Source of the DNA: Gemmatimonas sp.
GTDB lineage: Bacteria; Gemmatimonadota; Gemmatimonadetes; Gemmatimonadales; Gemmatimonadaceae
Assembly: GCA_023910675.1 (NCBI GenBank)
Contig: JAAVWC010000010.1
Coordinates: 62,001 to 126,000 of the forward strand
DNA: 64,000 bases
Reading direction: 5' to 3'
A program made the position numbers and the translations under genes. This document shows positions 36,019 through 45,247 of this stretch, in pieces. The notes under the pieces were generated by a model. It saw nothing but the letters and a program-made list of their open reading frames with translations, ran no database searches and was not told the origin of the DNA. The stretch's first letter is position 1. Each line of letters begins with the position of its first letter.

Positions 36019-36543
36019 ATGCTTTCGTATCGACCAGGCACGCCCGCACGGCGCCGTCTCCGTGCTGTGGCATTCGCGTTGCCAGCCCTCGTGGCGTGTG
36101 GCCGCAGCGATGGGCAACGCGCCGGCGAGAGCAGCGCCGCGATCGTAGCCCACGACGCGACGGCATCAGGCAGCTCCGCGCGCCAAGGCACCTGGCAGGA
36201 TGGCGACGAGACGATCGAATGGAGCGCCAGCACACAAGACGGAAAGGTCGCCGGCATCACCGAACGCTACACGTTCGGCACTGATGGTCGCGGCGAACGC
36301 ACGCTCCGCTTTGACGGCAAGGCGGCACTCCTGCAGATCGACGAAACCAGCACGCAAGTCATACAGTACCCTGATCGCACTCCGGCGCCATCCACCGTTC
36401 AGATCACGCTGCAGTTCAGCGGCGATTCTGTTTCGTCGCGCCGCAAACTCGTCGACGGTGCGACGGGCACAGTGCGCGAGTACGAGATCGATCGTCTGCG
36501 CCGCCACGCGCGCAGCATCGCCGAGTACATCGTAACGCCTTGA
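36019..36543 (+). CDS. Putative lipoprotein, function unknown
   Basis: 174 residues. A signal peptide with lipobox (AFALPALVACG, Cys about 27) precedes a Ser/Ala linker and a beta-rich domain (EWSASTQDGKVAGITERYTF, VQITLQFSGDSVSSRRKLVD) that ends in a helix. It has no recognised family. It lies 61 bp after the kinase gene on the same strand and could be in its transcript. The following ATPase gene begins 77 bp later. Confidence 0.65.
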   Translation: MLSYRPGTPARRRLRAVAFALPALVACGRSDGQRAGESSAAIVAHDATASGSSARQGTWQDGDETIEWSASTQDGKVAGITERYTFGTDGRGERTLRFDGKAALLQIDETSTQVIQYPDRTPAPSTVQITLQFSGDSVSSRRKLVDGATGTVREYEIDRLRRHARSIAEYIVTP

Positions 36544-36620
36544 GTGCGACGGTCCGCACGCCCCGTCCGATCTCCTTCCGATTCTCTCCGCTCTCGCTCC
36601 GCCTTTCCCAGGACTGTACC

Positions 36621-39083
36621 ATGTCGGTGACGGACTTCGAAACGCTCGGCGCCTTCTACCTCGGCAAGCGCTATGACATTCCGTCGCGCACGCGCAGCAA
36701 CGATCTCGTGCTGTACGATGCCAAAGACCTGACAACGCACGCCGTGATCATCGGCATGACCGGCAGTGGCAAGACGGGCTTGGGGGTCGGTCTCATCGAG
36801 GAAGCGCTCATCGACAAGGTGCCGGTCATCGCTGTTGATCCCAAGGGCGATCTTGGCAACCTGGCGCTGCGCTTTCCGTCGCTGGTCACCAACGATTTCC
36901 GCCCGTGGGTCGACCCGCAGCAGGCCACGAACGCCGGCATGTCGGCCGATCAGTTCGCCGAGCAGCAGGCATCCTTGTGGAAGAACGGTCTTGAGGGATG
37001 GCAGCAGGACGGTGCGCGCATTCAGCGCTATCGCGACGCCGCCGACATCACGATCTACACGCCGGGGAGCACCGCCGGCCGGCCGCTGTCGCTGCTCAAA
37101 GCCTTCGACGCGCCGCCGGCTGCTGTACGCGACGACGCCGAAACCTTGCAGGAGCGGGTGAGTGCCACCGCCACGTCGCTCCTCGCGCTGCTCGGCATCG
37201 ACGCCGATCCGCTCTCGAGCCGTGAACACATTCTGCTCTCCAACCTGCTGCATCACGCGTGGCAGGAGGGGCAGAGCCTCGACCTTGCCGCACTCATTGG
37301 CGGCATTCAGAATCCGCCGTTCAGCACCGTGGGCGTCATGCCGCTCGATACGGTGTTCCCACCCAAGGATCGCATGGCGCTGGCCATGCAGCTCAACAAC
37401 CTGCTCGCCTCTCCCGGCTTCAACACGTGGATGCAAGGTGAGGCGCTCGACACGGCCTCGCTGTTGTACGAGCCCAGTGGCAAGCCGCGCGGCTCCGTCA
37501 TTTCGATTGCGCACCTCAACGACGCCGAGCGCATGTTCTTCATGACGCTCCTGCTGGCGGATATCATTGCGTGGGTACGCACTCAGCCCGGCACCGGATC
37601 GTTGCGCGCCATCTTGTACATCGACGAATTGTTCGGGTACATGCCGCCGGTGGCGAATCCGCCCAGCAAAGTGCTGCTGCTCACGCTGCTCAAGCAGGCG
37701 CGCGCGTATGGCCTCGGTGTGGTGCTCGCGACGCAGAATCCCGTTGACCTGGATTATCGTGGGTTGTCCAACACCGGCACGTGGTTTATCGGGCGCCTGC
37801 AAACCGAGCGCGACAAGATGCGCGTCATGGAAGGACTCGAAGGTGTGAGCGGCGGGCAGCCCTTCGACAAAGCGGCCATGGAACAGACTATTGCCGGACT
37901 CGGCAAACGCGTCTTCCTGCTGCACAGTGTGCACGAACCGGCGCCCGTGACGTTCGAGACCCGGTGGACGCTGTCGTATCTCGCCGGCCCCATGACGCGC
38001 GACCAGATTCGCAGCGTAACGGCGCAGAGCCATGCGCAGCCGACATTTGCGGCGGGGTCCGGTAGCAGTGCGCCGTTGGCCGCCACATCGATCAGCAGCA
38101 CCGGCGGGAGCCTTGGGGCACTCGACGCCGCCGCGACGCGCGTGCCGGTACTGCCCCACGAGATTGCGCAGTTCTACCTGCCGCCACTGCAGCAGCACCG
38201 TGGCCCGTTGCAGTACCATCCCGTCGTACTGGGACTTGCCGACGTGAGCTTCGCCAACCGCAAGCTCGGGGTCACCGAGCAGCGTCGTGTCTCGCTGCTC
38301 GCGCCGGTCGAAGACGGACCGATCGCGCTTGAGTGGGACAGCGCTGAACGCGTGGAGATCGAGCCGTCCTTGTTGGAAAAGAGCCCTCGCGAGGGGGCGG
38401 CCTTTGGTGCCGTCCCGACGGCCGCCACGACCGTGAAGAACTACGCGGTGTGGACGAAGACGCTGCAAAAGTGGATCGTCACCAACGAGCAGGTCACGCT
38501 TTTCCGCAGCGCCGCCTTCAAGACCACGTCCTCCCCCAGCGAAAGCGAAGCGCAGTTCCGCATTCGCCTGCAAGTGCTTTCACACGAAGCACGTGACGCG
38601 AAGATCGAAGTGCTCCGCGGCAAGTACGCCACCAAACTCGCGGCCATGCAGGACAAGCTGCGCCGCGCGGAGCAAACGGTGCAGCGCGAATCGCAACAGG
38701 CCTCGCAGGCCAAGATGGACACGGCCATTTCAGTGGGTGGGGCGATTCTTGGCGCCATCTTCGGGCGCGGCAAGGTTGGTGTCGGCACGCTTGGCAAGGT
38801 TGCCACCGCCACACGGGGTGCCGGGCGCGCCGCCCAGCAGGCTGGCGATGTCTCGCGGGCGCAGGAATCGCTCGAGGCGCTTCAGCAGCAGCAGGCCGAA
38901 CTCGAAGCCAAGCTGCAGGTCGAGGTGGACGCACTCGGCGCGGCGTACGACGCCCAGCAGGAATCGCTGGAAACGGTGCTCGTGAAGGCGAAAGGCACCG
39001 ACGTGTTGGTGCAGCTGTGCGGACTGCTCTGGGTGCCGTACGTGAAAGACGCGAACGGCATGGTGACGGCGGCGTGGCGCTGA
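36621..39083 (+). CDS. HerA-like (DUF853-type) ATPase
   Basis: 820 residues. Walker A GMTGSGKT (45-52), AVDPKGDLGN after it, a Walker B-like RAILYIDELFGYMPP near 333 and a sensor-like VVLATQNPVDLDYRGLSNTG identify the HerA/FtsK-type ATPases used to pump or unwind DNA, or to remodel protein. The C-terminal third holds a long coiled coil (DKLRRAEQTVQRESQQASQA) around a Gly-rich hydrophobic hairpin (SVGGAILGAIFGRGKVGVG), which could insert in a membrane. ATG 36621 follows weak GGA ribosome bases. There is no nuclease (NurA) or restriction partner nearby, so the role remains open. Confidence 0.82.
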   Translation: MSVTDFETLGAFYLGKRYDIPSRTRSNDLVLYDAKDLTTHAVIIGMTGSGKTGLGVGLIEEALIDKVPVIAVDPKGDLGNLALRFPSLVTNDFRPWVDPQQATNAGMSADQFAEQQASLWKNGLEGWQQDGARIQRYRDAADITIYTPGSTAGRPLSLLKAFDAPPAAVRDDAETLQERVSATATSLLALLGIDADPLSSREHILLSNLLHHAWQEGQSLDLAALIGGIQNPPFSTVGVMPLDTVFPPKDRMALAMQLNNLLASPGFNTWMQGEALDTASLLYEPSGKPRGSVISIAHLNDAERMFFMTLLLADIIAWVRTQPGTGSLRAILYIDELFGYMPPVANPPSKVLLLTLLKQARAYGLGVVLATQNPVDLDYRGLSNTGTWFIGRLQTERDKMRVMEGLEGVSGGQPFDKAAMEQTIAGLGKRVFLLHSVHEPAPVTFETRWTLSYLAGPMTRDQIRSVTAQSHAQPTFAAGSGSSAPLAATSISSTGGSLGALDAAATRVPVLPHEIAQFYLPPLQQHRGPLQYHPVVLGLADVSFANRKLGVTEQRRVSLLAPVEDGPIALEWDSAERVEIEPSLLEKSPREGAAFGAVPTAATTVKNYAVWTKTLQKWIVTNEQVTLFRSAAFKTTSSPSESEAQFRIRLQVLSHEARDAKIEVLRGKYATKLAAMQDKLRRAEQTVQRESQQASQAKMDTAISVGGAILGAIFGRGKVGVGTLGKVATATRGAGRAAQQAGDVSRAQESLEALQQQQAELEAKLQVEVDALGAAYDAQQESLETVLVKAKGTDVLVQLCGLLWVPYVKDANGMVTAAWR

Positions 39084-39113
39084 GCGCGCCGACGCCGTCA
39101 GCTCACGCGCGTG

Positions 39114-39233
39114 TCAGACGGCATTGACGAAGTACGCCACGGTGCACGCGAGCAGAAAAGCGAGACCACCTTGGGCGACGGTTGCGGTATCCAGACGAAG
39201 CGCGCGGGCGAGCGAACGGCGTTTGAACGGCAT
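39114..39233 (-). CDS. Very small single-helix membrane protein
   Basis: 39 residues: a basic start MPFKRRSLARALRL and one hydrophobic helix GGLAFLLACTVAYFVNAV running to the end. A clear CAGGAG ribosome site lies six bases before ATG 39233. It sits just downstream of the DUF547 gene on the same strand, with 46 bp between, and may share its transcript. No family recognised. Confidence 0.5.
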   Translation of the reverse strand: MPFKRRSLARALRLDTATVAQGGLAFLLACTVAYFVNAV

Positions 39234-39279
39234 CGGTAGCTCCTGAGCGGGGAGAGAGGGTCGTCTCAAGACCGACGCA

Positions 39280-40134
39280 CTACCGCGATTGAGGTAACGA
39301 ACGGGCGTTACCCGGTGCCGGTTTGGTGATCGGTGTCGCATTCAATGCCCAATCGTAGGGGCGGGGTACCACGATCGCCTTACCCTCGGTGAGGCGTTGC
39401 TTCTGCTCTTCGTTGACCCGAAGCGTCACATAGGGGGCCACGAATTGCACCAGCTCCACGCGTGACGCCCCGAAGTCTTTTTCGTACGCCAGCATTACGG
39501 CATTCACGCCGAGCACGCCGCGACGATACCATGTCCACGTGGAATCGGAGAGCAGTCGCTTGGTCTGATCTTCCAGCTGCGCTTCCAGCCGCTCGCCCGT
39601 ATATGCTTCGCTGCGAAGCGGCGGCGCGCCCTTCGAGGCAGGCACGACGGCGAAGTGCATGCGCGGCTCGCGGAATTGCTTGCGCAACACGCGATGAAAG
39701 ACTTCGTCGAGCGTGTACGTTTTGCCCGCCGCATGCACGAGCCGTTCGCTCCACGGTCCCTTGAGCTGCAACACCCCCAACGAACGGTTGATGTTGCGAA
39801 TGGACGTGCGCTCACCATGCGACACGATGAGCTGCACCGTGTACGCGTTGTACACATTGATCCAATACGCGAGTCGATCGGGTTCCGACAACTGTTCCAC
39901 CTGCACGGCATCGAGCGAGGCGAGATATTGCTTGAACGCCGGTGCGGTTGCGAACGCCTGGTAATTCACGACACCGTTGTGCACGTGGGCGCGCAGCAGA
40001 CTGTCCCATGGGGCGTGCACGCTGCGCACCGCCGACTGCGCCGACGCCGCGGTTCCGATGGCCAACCACGCCGCCACGCCAAGGGCCGGCACGAGCCCTC
40101 GCACGAGACGCTGCACCCGCTTGGACGATCCCAT
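39280..40134 (-). CDS. Exported DUF547-family protein lacking the usual cysteines
   Basis: 284 residues with a signal peptide (PALGVAAWLAIGTAASAQS). The DUF547 core is clear: LAYWINVYNAYTVQLI, SLGVLQLKGPWSER and YTLDEVFHRVLRKQF. In most members the next block reads HFALNCASxxCPPL; here it is HFAVVPASKGAPPL, so both cysteines are replaced. The Arg/Glu-rich neighbourhood RSEAYTGERLEAQL is kept. The family function is unknown; loss of the Cys pair suggests a changed or lost activity. Divergent from the small gene at 40147 with 12 bp between. Confidence 0.8.
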   Translation of the reverse strand: MGSSKRVQRLVRGLVPALGVAAWLAIGTAASAQSAVRSVHAPWDSLLRAHVHNGVVNYQAFATAPAFKQYLASLDAVQVEQLSEPDRLAYWINVYNAYTVQLIVSHGERTSIRNINRSLGVLQLKGPWSERLVHAAGKTYTLDEVFHRVLRKQFREPRMHFAVVPASKGAPPLRSEAYTGERLEAQLEDQTKRLLSDSTWTWYRRGVLGVNAVMLAYEKDFGASRVELVQFVAPYVTLRVNEEQKQRLTEGKAIVVPRPYDWALNATPITKPAPGNARSLPQSR

Positions 40135-40146
40135 TATCGTTCACCC

Positions 40147-40464
40147 ATGTCGACAGACTGGTTGCTGGGCACGTGGCGCCTCATGCGCGCCGACGAACCG
40201 CTGGATTTTGCGCCCGGGGTGAGGATGGAGTTCCTCGCCGGCGGGGTGCTGCGCTATCACGTGGATGTGGGGGGTACCGATCAGACCATCGATTTGGTGT
40301 ACCGCGTCGACGGGGAGATGCTGCATACCGACAACCCGGCCGCACCGCACTCGATGTCTGTACGCATGGTGCATGGCGAAGGTGACAGCCTGCTCTTCGA
40401 TTTTGGCGGGCCACAAGCACTGCTGATCCGCGAAGCGACGCTGTCACGCGGCCCGACGCGCTGA
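40147..40464 (+). CDS. Hypothetical small beta-rich protein
   Basis: 105 residues, MSTDWLLGTWRLMRADEPLD then MEFLAGGVLRYHV and MLHTDNPAAPHSMSVRM. The opening LLGTWRL plus alternating beta strands resemble a lipocalin-like DUF fold, as found in many small bacterial proteins that start W-x-L-G-x-W. No signal peptide, so cytosolic. It ends seven bases before the convergent protease gene. Function unknown. Confidence 0.6.
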   Translation: MSTDWLLGTWRLMRADEPLDFAPGVRMEFLAGGVLRYHVDVGGTDQTIDLVYRVDGEMLHTDNPAAPHSMSVRMVHGEGDSLLFDFGGPQALLIREATLSRGPTR

Positions 40465-40470
40465 GCCGCG

Positions 40471-41166
40471 TTACATCCAGAAGCTGTAGCGGTTGGTGAT
40501 CAGCACCATCGCCGACAGCGCTGCGTTCGAGGTCGCGTGCACGAGGACCAGGTCGCCGAGCGACTTGGTCTTCCACATGTACCAGTTGTATACGAGCCCG
40601 CAAAGCAAGCCGACGTCCCAAAAAGGACCGTGTTCGCTGGCGAAGAGCAGTGCGGTGCCGACAAAGGCGAGGGTGTTGTACGTGCCCATCGGCACGCGAT
40701 CCCAATTGTTGTCGACGATCCAGCGCGGCAAAAACCCGCGCCAGAAGAGCTCTTCGAGAAAGGGCACCAGCAACGCCGCACGCACGATGCGCAGCGTAAG
40801 CACCAGCGGGTCGCCAAGATCGCCGCGCGAGATGGACATCGTCACGCCGCCAGTGATGCTGTTCTGAAAGAGCCAGTGCGACCGATAGCCGTCGATGAGC
40901 AGATCGGGGAGCACCCACAGCACCCCCACCGTCAGGCCCAGCAATATGCTGGGGATCCAGTGCTTCACCCGCAGCGCAAAGACGACCGGCCGAGAGACGG
41001 TAAGCAGCACGACCAACAACGAGCCGACCCGAAGAATCGACTCCAGTGGCTGCGAGAGCCCCAGAAAAGGCCCGATGGCCAGCCACACCATGAACGTCGC
41101 AAATGGCGCTACCCACGGCGTGGCCGAGGGTTGCGGCAGCATTGGGGAACTGGGAGTCGCTGGCAT
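40471..41166 (-). CDS. CPBP/CAAX-type intramembrane metalloprotease-related protein
   Basis: 231 residues with seven or eight hydrophobic helices. The CPBP motifs are present: EELFWRGFLPRW (motif 1, EExxxR), HGPFWDVGLLCGLVYN (motif 2, Hxxx region) and LVHATSNAALSAMV (motif 3, HxxxN). These glutamyl intramembrane proteases cut prenylated or bacteriocin-like peptides; this subgroup (CAAX prenyl protease-related) has unknown substrates. It lies alone between convergent 40147 and the small membrane gene upstream. Confidence 0.8.
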   Translation of the reverse strand: MPATPSSPMLPQPSATPWVAPFATFMVWLAIGPFLGLSQPLESILRVGSLLVVLLTVSRPVVFALRVKHWIPSILLGLTVGVLWVLPDLLIDGYRSHWLFQNSITGGVTMSISRGDLGDPLVLTLRIVRAALLVPFLEELFWRGFLPRWIVDNNWDRVPMGTYNTLAFVGTALLFASEHGPFWDVGLLCGLVYNWYMWKTKSLGDLVLVHATSNAALSAMVLITNRYSFWM

Positions 41167-41217
41167 GTACCCAAACTACATCCAAGAGGGCCCGGCAACT
41201 ACGCCCGGCCCGGCGGA

Positions 41218-41508
41218 TCATGGTCCGTATGCGATGGGCGAGGTGCCTTGACGGATGTCGCGGGCGCCAGCCGCGACTCCTGAGCCCACCGCGAACGCGG
41301 CAGAGAGGGCGGTGCCTATTCCCAAAACCGGGACGATAGCGACGACCGCTCCGGCCGCCAGAAACGCAGCACCACCAGCCACCACCGGGGCAAGCGATTT
41401 TTGAATCGCGTCCACATAGCGGAGACGATTGCGGACGAACCGGCGCGTGGTGCTGTGCAGGGCGATGGCAGCGACAAAAAGCGCCAACAAGAACAGGAGC
41501 GAAAACAT
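41218..41508 (-). CDS. Small membrane protein, function unknown
   Basis: 96 residues. An N-terminal helix MFSLLFLLALFVAAIALHST, a basic loop (RRFVRNRLRYVDAIQK), then a Gly/Ala-rich hydrophobic pair (LAPVVAGGAAFLAAGAVVAI, VPVLGIGTALSAAFAVGSG). ATG 41508 has a GGAGGT ribosome site. It is likely an inner-membrane hairpin; no family is recognised. Confidence 0.6.
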   Translation of the reverse strand: MFSLLFLLALFVAAIALHSTTRRFVRNRLRYVDAIQKSLAPVVAGGAAFLAAGAVVAIVPVLGIGTALSAAFAVGSGVAAGARDIRQGTSPIAYGP

Positions 41509-41645
41509 GGGACCTCCGTAGAGCTGACTGAGCGGCCACCGGGATCCGGCGTCCACCGACGGGACTGACTCTCCTAACGACACGGCGGGACAGAGGTTTC
41601 AGCCCCGTCCCGCCGTGTCGGACTGCCACAGACATGATGGAAACC

Positions 41646-42329
41646 TCACCCCGGCGGGCGCCGGACGGGAACCGCCATCTTGTTGTAGTTGGATGGCACC
41701 GAAAACAGGTCGTTGGAGAGTCGCTTCTTCTCCACCGCAATCGCCTCCATCATGACCGTGCCGTCGGGTTGCGTGACCTTGAGCGGAAAGCCATCCCCGA
41801 TCTGCTTCTGCCACGCCGGAACGGCCCCCGCGCGCATCACCTGTCCCGGATCGACATACCGCCCGAGTTCCGTCGTGATGCACATGTCGGTCGGCGGCGC
41901 CTTGCCTTGCGCCACCAGCACGTGCTCACACGACAGGCCAGCGATCGTTTCCTTCTTCCCAGTCCGGGTGACCCTCACATCGGGCTCCGGAATGCTGCTC
42001 GCGGCACTGGCCGCCTCGGCCATCGGCACTTCCATGTACGTCTGCTGTGCCGCCATGAGCATGTACAGCTTTCGCTCCTGCGGCACCGCCAGCATGACCA
42101 TCCCACCCATGGGTCCGCCCATATTCACGCGCACCTTGCCGCCGCGCACCTGATACTCGAGCTGCTGAGTGGCAGCAGCGCCGACCTGTGCCGAGGCACG
42201 CGCACCCAAGTTCACACGCATGGTGACGCTCCCTTCGAACGCCTGCGCCGCAACCGCGAGGGGCATCACGGCGCACAGCACGAGGGTCGACGGAAGCGCA
42301 CGTATGAGCAGGCGTGTCGCGCACAGCAT
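41646..42329 (-). CDS. Exported DUF4412-family protein
   Basis: 227 residues with a signal peptide (LPSTLVLCAVMPLAVAAQA). The mature part fits DUF4412: FEGSVTMRVNL, LEYQVRGGKVRVNMGGPMGG, KLYMLMAAQQTYME, KKETIAGLSCEHVLVA, GRYVDPGQVM and GDGFPLKVTQPDGTVMMEA, ending with a typical NYNKMAVP. The conserved Cys pair (LSCEHV, DMCITTELG) probably forms a disulfide in the periplasm. Function unknown. ATG 42329 overlaps the stop of the aminotransferase upstream (ATGA), so the two are coupled. Confidence 0.75.
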   Translation of the reverse strand: MLCATRLLIRALPSTLVLCAVMPLAVAAQAFEGSVTMRVNLGARASAQVGAAATQQLEYQVRGGKVRVNMGGPMGGMVMLAVPQERKLYMLMAAQQTYMEVPMAEAASAASSIPEPDVRVTRTGKKETIAGLSCEHVLVAQGKAPPTDMCITTELGRYVDPGQVMRAGAVPAWQKQIGDGFPLKVTQPDGTVMMEAIAVEKKRLSNDLFSVPSNYNKMAVPVRRPPG

Positions 42330-43684
42330 CAGGGGATTCCTTTGTGAATGGCGGTGAGCACGAGCTCCGCGAACCGGTCGATCTCGTCCAGCGTGGTATA
42401 CACGTTGGGCGTCACGCGGATCCCCTTGAATTCGGGGTGCACGATGGGCGTCTGCACTACACGATGATTGCTCATGAGCCACCCGCCGAGTTTCGTAGGC
42501 TCGATCCCCTCCACATTGAAAAAGCCCAATCCGCCACCCCACTTGGAGTCGAGTGGCGTGAGCACCTTCACCCGCTCCTGCCCTTCCGCGTGCAGCCGCT
42601 TCGCCCAGCGGTCGCGCAGATACATGAGTCGCGCCGACTTGCGCCCGACACCGATCGCGCGGTGAAACGCCAGCGACACCGACACCGCGTTGTGATTGGC
42701 CGCCGGGTGCGTCCCGATCTCTTCGAACTTGCGGATGTCCTTCGTCTGTCCGTCGTTCTCGGCATACAGTGGCCAGATGTCGGCAATGCGATTGCGCCGC
42801 ACATACAGAAAGCCGGTACCGATGGGCGCGAGCAGCCACTTGTGCAAGCTGGTGCCGTAAAAGTCGACACCGAGCTCATCGCGCGTGAACGGAAACTGCG
42901 CAAACGCATGCGCGCCGTCGACGAACACGTCGATGTTGCGGGCGCGCGCCATCTGGATGATCTCTTTTACCGGCAAGATCTGTCCGGTGAGATTCGTGAT
43001 GTGCGTGATCTCGATGACGCGTGTGCGATCGGTGATGCCCGCGGCAAACGCATCGACGATCTGCTGCGGCGTCGTGCACGGGACCGGGAAGGAGATCTCC
43101 TTCACGACGATGCCCTGTCGCCGAGCCCGCTGCTTCCAGCCGTTCATCATGCGGCCGTAATTCTGATTGCTCAGCAACACTTCGTCGCCCGCTTTCAGAT
43201 CGATGCCGTGAATGAGCGTCAGCAGCGCTTCGGACGCGTTCCGCGTGATCGCCATTTCTTCGGTGTCGCAGCCGAACTCGCGCGCCAGTTCACGACGCAC
43301 GATTTCGATGCGTGGCTCGAGCGTCTGCCACATCTGAATCACCGGCAGCTCGTTGGAGAAGCGCAGATCGCGCTCGAGCTGGGCCATCACATGTGATGGC
43401 GCCGGTGAACAGCCACCGTTGTTCAGATTGATCCAGGTGCGGTCCAGATCGAAGGCGCGCTGAATCGGCTCCCAGAAGTCTTCATCAGCAGCAAAGGCGG
43501 CGTCTTCCGCCGCCGTGCCGCGCCACGCGATGGCGTCGGGATCGAGCAGGCGGGCGCCGCGACTCCTGGCAACGTCGGCCGCATCGATGAGGCGACGAAT
43601 GGCTCCGGGCGCGAAGCGGGGCGAGGTGACAACCGGCAGCGCAGTAGCTCCGGCCAGCGCAGAGACGAAAAGGCGACGGTCCAT
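42329..43684 (-). CDS. Class V PLP aminotransferase/epimerase-like protein with Tat-type signal
   Basis: 451 residues from ATG 43684. The N-terminus MDRRLFVSALAGATALPVV is a twin-arginine-type signal. The fold is that of isopenicillin-N epimerase-like class V enzymes: FDLDRTWINLNNGGCSPAPS, ITRNASEALLTLIHG, ITHITNLTGQILPV, DVFVDGAHAFAQ (Asp and His to PLP) and the Schiff-base Lys in TSLHKWLLAPIGTG. Exported members of this group occur in several phyla; the substrate is unknown. The stop overlaps the DUF4412 start. It stands downstream of the truncated kinase on the same strand. Confidence 0.82.
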   Translation of the reverse strand: MDRRLFVSALAGATALPVVTSPRFAPGAIRRLIDAADVARSRGARLLDPDAIAWRGTAAEDAAFAADEDFWEPIQRAFDLDRTWINLNNGGCSPAPSHVMAQLERDLRFSNELPVIQMWQTLEPRIEIVRRELAREFGCDTEEMAITRNASEALLTLIHGIDLKAGDEVLLSNQNYGRMMNGWKQRARRQGIVVKEISFPVPCTTPQQIVDAFAAGITDRTRVIEITHITNLTGQILPVKEIIQMARARNIDVFVDGAHAFAQFPFTRDELGVDFYGTSLHKWLLAPIGTGFLYVRRNRIADIWPLYAENDGQTKDIRKFEEIGTHPAANHNAVSVSLAFHRAIGVGRKSARLMYLRDRWAKRLHAEGQERVKVLTPLDSKWGGGLGFFNVEGIEPTKLGGWLMSNHRVVQTPIVHPEFKGIRVTPNVYTTLDEIDRFAELVLTAIHKGIP

Positions 43685-43771
43685 GGAGGCCAAACATGCG
43701 CCCAAAGCGCGCGCCCCGCGAGAGGCCGAAGCATCTCGCGGGGCGCGCCGATCGTCCGGACCATCAGCGGC

Positions 43772-45148
43772 TCACAGTCCAGCCATCACCCGACGGGGCG
43801 GCGCCGCCTGCAGCGGCAGCTTCGTGACCTGTGCCCGCGAACGGTAGCGCGGCAGAATGACCTCGAAGCGCGCGCCCATGGTCCGGTACTTGTCCAACCG
43901 GAGCTGGCCGCCGTGCATCTCGACCGCGCGTCGCGCCGACACGAGCCCCATACCGCTGGCGCCCTCCGCCGAGCGCGTCGTCGTCATGGGCTGGAAGATC
44001 CAGTCGTGCCGCTCTTCGGGAACGCCGGGACCGCTGTCTTCCACGGCAATGACCACCGTGTCGTCGGTGTGACGGACTGCCACTCGAATGGCCCCGCCGC
44101 TGCGCTGCACGTCCCACGCGTTCATGACCAGCGCCGTGAGCACCTGCTGCAACTGCTGCTCGCTGCCGCGCACCATCACGTCGTGCGCCCCACCGTCCCA
44201 CGTAAGGACGACATGATCCGGAAGCATCTGGCGGAACAGCTCCAGATGCGTTTCCACCAGGACCTTGGTGTCGACCAAGGACGCGGGATGCTCCTGCTCG
44301 GAGGCGATGGCCTGCAGCGCGTCGAGCAGATGTTCGCTCTGCGCCAGCGTGCCGCGCAGCATCGCGGCGTGCGTGGAGTTGAGTACGAGATCCTGCGATG
44401 GGCGCACACCGGCCAACGGCGTCATGGATTGCGACACCGTCGACAGCAACCCACGCAAGCGATGCGTGAGATCGAGCGTCTGCTGACGGTCGAGCGCACG
44501 CCAGCGGCCGGCGTTGAGTACCTGCTCGGCGCGGCGCGGTTCGCGCAAATCGGTGAGCTGCGCAACCACCAGCGGCCCCTGCGCCGAATCGTCGAGGCGC
44601 ACGAGACGAGCCAAGACGGGAATCCCACGCGCACTCGAGGTTCCCATGGTGCATTCGCACTCGCTCACCGACCCCGAGGGGGCATTGAAGAGCGACACGA
44701 TCGCTTCGGAAAGTGCGGCGCGATCGGTGGGCACCAGCAGGTGCACGAGATCGGCGCCCACCGGAGACATGCGCTGTCCGGTCATCTCACGCCACAATGT
44801 GTGCAACGCCATGTTCGCATCGCGTACGCGCCCGTCGCGATCGATGAGGGCAACGGCCGTCGGGAGCGTATCGAGCACGGTCGTACTCGGCGCGAGCTCG
44901 CGCACGGAGCGACGCGTCGCACTCGTGATGACGCGACGCAGCGCGCGCACGGTGGCCAGCACCTGCTCCACGTTGTCCGTGTCGTCGATGACGGCGTCGG
45001 CACCGGCGTCGATCAGCTCGGCGGGTGTCCCCTGCAGCGGCATCGTGGACGGCCACGCGATGACCGGGACCGGCTCGTGGTGCGCATCGAACTGCGCCCG
45101 CACGGCACGAATGAGCCTCCCCCCCAACGTGGTATCGGACGCACTCAC
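43772..45148 (-). CDS. Histidine kinase-like protein, N-terminal receiver truncated
   Basis: 458 residues from GTG 45148. The first ~75 residues (VPVIAWPSTMPLQGTPAELI, DAGADAVIDDTDNVEQVL) are the second half of a receiver-type domain; the open frame extends a little further up (HAVIVSASD) but the first half of the domain is absent. A PAS domain (VLDTLPTAVALIDRDGRVRD), a dimerisation helix (LDLTHRLRGLLSTVSQ, possible phospho-acceptor His) and a HATPase (LTALVMNAWDVQ, VEDSGPGVP, GASGMGLVSARRAVEMHG) follow. The gap to the IS630-family element upstream is 102 bp and AT-rich. The gene may have been cut during a rearrangement linked to the element. Confidence 0.7.
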   Translation of the reverse strand: MSASDTTLGGRLIRAVRAQFDAHHEPVPVIAWPSTMPLQGTPAELIDAGADAVIDDTDNVEQVLATVRALRRVITSATRRSVRELAPSTTVLDTLPTAVALIDRDGRVRDANMALHTLWREMTGQRMSPVGADLVHLLVPTDRAALSEAIVSLFNAPSGSVSECECTMGTSSARGIPVLARLVRLDDSAQGPLVVAQLTDLREPRRAEQVLNAGRWRALDRQQTLDLTHRLRGLLSTVSQSMTPLAGVRPSQDLVLNSTHAAMLRGTLAQSEHLLDALQAIASEQEHPASLVDTKVLVETHLELFRQMLPDHVVLTWDGGAHDVMVRGSEQQLQQVLTALVMNAWDVQRSGGAIRVAVRHTDDTVVIAVEDSGPGVPEERHDWIFQPMTTTRSAEGASGMGLVSARRAVEMHGGQLRLDKYRTMGARFEVILPRYRSRAQVTKLPLQAAPPRRVMAGL

Positions 45149-45247
45149 GATGACCGCATGCGGCGGGCTCGAGCGACAGAGCAGATCTATGTATGTGAAG
45201 AAACGTTAGTACGAAAAGGTCATTATCACTGTTGGACTTATGGTGAC

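Noticed and set aside
36399-38573. A 724-codon minus-strand open frame
   Set aside because: Antisense to the HerA-like ATPase, which has clear Walker motifs on the plus strand.
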